Made by a program: the position numbers and the translations under genes. From NCBI GenBank assembly GCA_963675935.2, contig CAXXPV010000003.1, forward strand, positions 62,001 through 126,000: a stretch of 64,000 nt of DNA, read 5' to 3'. The DNA is from G963675935 sp963675935 (GTDB lineage: Bacteria; Planctomycetota; Planctomycetia; Pirellulales; Thermoguttaceae). Positions 60,449 through 64,000 of the stretch are shown one piece after another; positions within the stretch are counted from its first letter, which is position 1; each line of letters begins with the position of its first letter. The notes beneath the pieces are model-generated. The model was given only the letters and a program-made list of their open reading frames with translations, searched no databases and was not told where the DNA came from.

Positions 60449-60533
60449 GTAGGGTGGGACAAGCGTAGCGCAGTCCCACCAGAAGACCGCGAAAAGCGCA
60501 TGGTGGGACTACGCTGCGTTTGCCCCACCCTAC
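60449..60533. repeat. GTAGGGTGGGACAAGC palindrome (intergenic copy)
   Basis: Arms 60449-60480 and 60502-60533 pair with a few mismatches around a 21-nt loop. It is the intergenic counterpart of the repeat inside folK-dNK. Between it and the E1 start (60534-60759) no other gene is seen. Confidence 0.88.
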
Positions 60534-60759
60534 AGCAACCCGGTTAAGCCTGGCTGTTTGGGCAGTTGCGGCATTGTCCGCGATTTGTAAATCCCTGGGC
60601 ACTCTTGGTAAAACCTGGGTAATTGGGAGTGACATCCCCTGCCGCCAGGGTTACAATCCCGCGCAGCTGAGATTTATCGCCCAACCACACGATGAGGCCC
60701 CGTCCTTGCCTTTGCGTACCGATCCAAAACCTCCGCGCGAGTCAACGGCCGGCCGGCCA

Positions 60760-62841
60760 ATGCGGGCCGCCCAGCCCGGCGGCGATGCGCCGGACGGTCG
60801 GCTCTCGGGCGTCGAGGTCTTGTCGCGGATCGATCCCGGCCGCCGGGCAATCCCCGAAATCGCGCGATTCCCCCGCCGCCTCTCCGAGCAGGAATTCCTG
60901 GCCGTGGCCTATCCGCTCATGCTCCTTTCGCGGCGCATGGAGGAACGGCTCCTCGAATTGTTCCAAAAAGGCTATGTGAAGGGCACCGTCACGATGGGCG
61001 ACGGCAACGAGGCCGCGGCCGTCGGATTCGCCATGCCGTTGCGCCCGGGCCGCGACGTCGTCTCGCTCTTGCACCGCGATTTCGCCGGCCACTTGCTGCT
61101 CGGCGCGTCGCCGTTCGATCTGTTTTGCCAATACATGGCCAACGCCGAAAGCCCCACGCACGCCCGCGAGGGCAATTGCCACCACGGCGATGCCGAGCGC
61201 CGGCGGTTGCCCATGATTAGCCATCTCGGCAAAATGCTCAGTCCCGTGGTCGGCGCCGCTTGGGCCGCTCGGCGCGAGGGTGAAGACATCTTCGGGCTGG
61301 CCGTCGTCGGCGACGGCGGTTCGAGCACCGGCGAATTTCACGAGGCGATCAATCTCGCTTCGGTCCAACGGGTTCCGGTGCTGTTTCTCATCGAGAACAA
61401 TCATTATTCATTTTCCACGCCCACAAGCTTCCAGTATCGCTGCCGGCATCTGGCCGACCGGGCGCATGGCTACGGAATCTCGGGCCAGACGATCAACGGG
61501 CTCGACGCCTGGGAGGTTTATTCCTCGGTTTGCGACGCGCTCGAGATGATGCAGGCGACGTCGCTGCCGGCGATGCTCGAATGCATGACCCTTCGGCTGC
61601 ACGGCCACGCGGCCTACGACCGTGGCGACTACGTTCCGGCCGAAACGATGCGCGAGTGGAAGGCGCTCGATCCGCTGCCCGCCACGCGGCAAAAGCTGTT
61701 GGAAGTCTGCGGCATGACGGAGCCGTCCGTCGCGGCTATCGACGAGGCGGTCGAGGAGGAGGTTCGCGGGGCCTTGGCCCTGGCGATGGCCGTCGCGCGT
61801 CCCGATCCGTTGACCAACCGCATGGCCGTGTTCGCCGAGCCGCAAGCGCCAATGGTCGTAAAACCGTATCGCACGCCGAGAGTGAAGAACGGCGAGGCGG
61901 TCGGCCGCGCGTTGGATTATTTGCTGGAGAACCATCCGCAAGCGGTCTTGCTCGGTCTCGACGTGGGCGTGTATGGCTCGGCGTTCAAGACCTGCAAAGG
62001 GCTTTTCGACCGCCACGGCCCGACGCGAGTGCTAGACATGCCAATCTGCGAAGCGGCCATGACGGGCTTCGCCCTCGGGGCCTCGCAAACCGGCGCCCGG
62101 CCGATCCTCGAATATCAGTTCGCCGATTTTTCGACCGAGGCCGTCTCGCAGCTCGGGTTGAACGCGGGCACGTGGTATTTTCGGTCCGATCGGCCCGCGC
62201 CGATGCTGGTTCGGCTGCCCTGCGGCGGCGGTTTGACGATGGGGGCCTTTCACTCCGGCGAGTTCGAGGGGCTTTGGTCGCGGTTCCCCGGTCTCAAACT
62301 GCTCTATCCGGCCACGGCTCAAGAAACGTTCGAGGCTCTGGTCGCCGGTTTTTACGATCCCAATCCGTGTCTGGTGTTCGAGCACAAGCTTTTATATTGG
62401 AGCAAGGCCGGCGAGATCGATTTCGACGGCAACCTTGAGGCGGTTTGGCGTCCGCGCCGTTACACCGAGGGAACCGACTTGACCTTGGTGGCCTTCGGGG
62501 CGATGGTTCACGAGGCGTTGGCCGTGGCGGCGCGCAGCCCGCGGTCGATCGAGGTTTGGAATCCGTTCGTGCTTCAGCCGATGGAGTTGGGGCCGATCTT
62601 GGAATCCGTGTGCAAGACGGGGCGGCTGTTGGTCGTGCAGGAATGCGGGGCGACGCAGGGGCTGGGCGACCGCATTATTTCGTCGGCGTGCCGCGAGGCG
62701 TTCGGCGCGATGAAGTGTCCGCCGAAGTTGATCGCCGCGCCCGACATGCCGGTTCCGTTCGCGCCGGAGTTGGAGACGTATTATCGGCCGAACGGCGCGC
62801 GAATCGAGGCCGCGGTCGATCAAATGGTTCGGGAGAATTGA
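60760..62841 (+). CDS. 2-oxoacid dehydrogenase E1, alpha and beta fused
   Basis: The 693-residue enzyme decarboxylates a 2-oxoacid with thiamine diphosphate and would acylate a lipoyl domain. The alpha half (about 40-350) has the TPP motif GDG...NN (VVGDGGSSTGEFHEAI, 182-197; IENNHYS, 211-217) and a conserved LRLHGHAAYDRGDY. The beta half (about 371-690) has LGLDVGVYGSAFKTCKGL, MPICEAAMTGFALGAS and VRLPCGGGLTMGAFHSGEFEGLW. It is closest in layout to branched-chain/acetoin-type E1. ATG 60760 is a guess; the frame is open upstream into a repeat. The TGA overlaps the next start (TGATG), so the downstream lipoyl-KASIII gene is coupled. Confidence 0.9.
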   Translation: MRAAQPGGDAPDGRLSGVEVLSRIDPGRRAIPEIARFPRRLSEQEFLAVAYPLMLLSRRMEERLLELFQKGYVKGTVTMGDGNEAAAVGFAMPLRPGRDVVSLLHRDFAGHLLLGASPFDLFCQYMANAESPTHAREGNCHHGDAERRRLPMISHLGKMLSPVVGAAWAARREGEDIFGLAVVGDGGSSTGEFHEAINLASVQRVPVLFLIENNHYSFSTPTSFQYRCRHLADRAHGYGISGQTINGLDAWEVYSSVCDALEMMQATSLPAMLECMTLRLHGHAAYDRGDYVPAETMREWKALDPLPATRQKLLEVCGMTEPSVAAIDEAVEEEVRGALALAMAVARPDPLTNRMAVFAEPQAPMVVKPYRTPRVKNGEAVGRALDYLLENHPQAVLLGLDVGVYGSAFKTCKGLFDRHGPTRVLDMPICEAAMTGFALGASQTGARPILEYQFADFSTEAVSQLGLNAGTWYFRSDRPAPMLVRLPCGGGLTMGAFHSGEFEGLWSRFPGLKLLYPATAQETFEALVAGFYDPNPCLVFEHKLLYWSKAGEIDFDGNLEAVWRPRRYTEGTDLTLVAFGAMVHEALAVAARSPRSIEVWNPFVLQPMELGPILESVCKTGRLLVVQECGATQGLGDRIISSACREAFGAMKCPPKLIAAPDMPVPFAPELETYYRPNGARIEAAVDQMVREN

Positions 62842-64000
62842 TGGACGCCACGTTGTTCAAAATGTCGTTGTACCTGCCGGCTCAAGGCGCGTCGGAGATC
62901 GAAGCCACGATCATCGAGTGGCACGTCGCCGAGGGCGACCGTTTTGCGAAGGGTCAGGCGTTGGTGCAGGTTGACAGCGCGAAATCGGTGTTCGATTTTA
63001 ATGCGCCGTGCGACGGATTGGTGATTCGCCGCTTTCATCTCGAGGGAGAAACCTTGCCGATTGTGGAGCCGATCTTGGAAATTGAAACGGACGATCCGGC
63101 GATGCGCGATTGGATTCCGCCGGCCGCGGCGGCCGGCGATTTTCCCGTGGCCGTGGCCGCGCCGGCCGCGGCCTCTCCGCCGCCGAACCGCGATGGCCGG
63201 CCGATTGTTTTTCTTGGTTTCGGCGGCTATTTGCCCGACCGCGTGGTGACAAACGAGGAGTTGGTCGAGGGATTTCCCGAAATCAGCTCGGAATACGTTT
63301 ATCAAGTGACGGGCATCCGTCAGCGGCGTTGGGCCGCGGCCGACGAGAAGCCCTCCGACATGGCCTATCAGGCGGCGCTCGACGCCATTCGCCGTTCCGA
63401 CGTGGCGGCGAAGGACATCGACGCGGTGATCGTCGCCACGACCACGCCCGACATGGCCATGCCCTCGACGGCCGCGATTTTACAGGACCGCTTGAATTTG
63501 CGGACCGTTCCCGCGTTCGATCTCAACGCCGCCTGTTCCGGTTGGCTCTACGCGGCATCGGTGGCCCAGGGCATGATTCTCTCGGGCACGGCGACCAACG
63601 TGTTGACCGTCGGCGTCGATATGCAATCGCAACTGCTCGACCGATCGGACCGCAGCGCGTATTTTCTGTTCGGCGACGGCGCGGGCGCCGCCGTCATATC
63701 ATTGGGTAAGTCGGGGCACCGCATCCATCAGACGATTTTGGGCGCCGACACGCGGGGAATGCACATGGCTCGCCGCGAGCAGCCCGGCTACTTGCTCCGC
63801 AACGGCGATTCCGGCGTCGATCCGTGGATTCGCATCGATGGGCACGCCCTGTTCCGTTTCGCCGCCGAGAGTTTCACAACCCTCATCCGCGATGCGATTG
63901 CGAAGAGCGGATGGACGCTGGAGCAAACCCGCTGGATCATTCCGCATCAGGCGAACGGCCGCATTCTGAAAGCCGCGGCCAAACGCAGCGGCATCGACTT
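62841..64000 (+). CDS. Lipoyl domain fused to beta-ketoacyl synthase III (partial, runs off the window)
   Basis: Residues 1-85 form a lipoyl/biotinyl-type domain: WHVAEGDRFAKGQALVQVDS then AKSVFDFNAPCDG, with Lys48 as the likely lipoylation site. After an Ala/Pro linker (about 92-118), a KASIII/FabH domain begins (PIVFLGFGGYLPDRVVTNEE), with catalytic Cys232 in NAACSGW, GDGAGA at 278-283 and His369 in IIPHQANGRIL. The second catalytic Asn lies beyond the window. The stop of the E1 gene overlaps this start. I infer that E1 acylates Lys48 and the synthase uses that acyl group directly, perhaps bypassing acyl-CoA. Confidence 0.88.
   Translation, partial: MDATLFKMSLYLPAQGASEIEATIIEWHVAEGDRFAKGQALVQVDSAKSVFDFNAPCDGLVIRRFHLEGETLPIVEPILEIETDDPAMRDWIPPAAAAGDFPVAVAAPAAASPPPNRDGRPIVFLGFGGYLPDRVVTNEELVEGFPEISSEYVYQVTGIRQRRWAAADEKPSDMAYQAALDAIRRSDVAAKDIDAVIVATTTPDMAMPSTAAILQDRLNLRTVPAFDLNAACSGWLYAASVAQGMILSGTATNVLTVGVDMQSQLLDRSDRSAYFLFGDGAGAAVISLGKSGHRIHQTILGADTRGMHMARREQPGYLLRNGDSGVDPWIRIDGHALFRFAAESFTTLIRDAIAKSGWTLEQTRWIIPHQANGRILKAAAKRSGID

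Noticed and set aside
391..60533. CRISPR array
   Set aside because: Palindromic repeats are numerous, but they are scattered singly and never form regularly spaced repeat-spacer units; no cas gene is present.
60520..60759. Extended N-terminus of the E1 protein
   Set aside because: The extra 80 codons begin inside the GTAGGGTGGGACAAGC repeat and do not resemble the family; ATG 60760 is more credible, although the exact start is open.
1..64000. tRNA, rRNA or prophage genes
   Set aside because: No cloverleaf-like or rRNA segment, integrase, terminase or capsid gene was recognised by eye; a tRNA could still have been missed without a covariance search.

Overview
The window looks like a chromosome segment from a member of the Planctomycetota, probably near Pirellulales. 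The evidence is a DUF1559 prepilin-like protein with the GFTLVELLVVI leader and an H-X9-DG motif, two proteins with PEP-CTERM sorting tails, an ECF sigma/FecR pair, many large secreted glycosidases, and small planctomycete-type membrane proteins and lipoproteins. The placement is inferred from gene content; no rRNA or tRNA gene was seen.

Layout. 1-15.3 kb is mostly housekeeping: the tail of a membrane protein, rsmG, panC, a FolK-deoxynucleoside kinase fusion, hisB/hisC/hisD (with a 1.18-kb inverted-repeat-bounded insert between hisC and hisD), a MoxR ATPase, sppA and a sugar-phosphate isomerase-like gene. 15.7-24.2 kb holds a GDPD-like enzyme, an HtrA-type protease, a GH29 fucosidase, an M2-like metallopeptidase and lutB-lutC. 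24.5-35 kb is a cell-surface region: a 1438-residue PEP-CTERM repeat protein, a secreted toroid-like protein, the ECF sigma/FecR pair, a glycine-rich PEP-CTERM protein and the DUF1559 protein. 35.2-58.4 kb is dominated by rhamnosidases (two GH78, two GH106-type including an esterase fusion, and one related large glycosidase). Among them lie fumC, an ATPase-TOPRIM pair, a receiver/PAS/GAF regulator and a metallophosphoesterase. 58.5-64 kb holds a quinone-reductase-like flavoprotein, a VapBC pair, and an E1 alpha/beta fusion translationally coupled to a lipoyl-domain/ketoacyl synthase III fusion that runs off the end.

The secreted glycosidases (GH29, GH78 x2, GH106-like x3) would together strip fucose, rhamnose and acyl groups from a deoxysugar-rich polysaccharide. 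The sigma/FecR pair and surface proteins next to them may be part of the same response.

The most unusual features are two. First, the window is heavily colonised by short palindromic repeats of at least eight families. Some have clear target-site duplications, and several sit in frame inside conserved enzymes: FumC twice, the M2 peptidase active-site loop, FolK-dNK, and FecR. Second, the lipoyl/KASIII fusion next to an E1 dehydrogenase suggests a direct route from 2-oxoacid decarboxylation to carbon-carbon bond formation.
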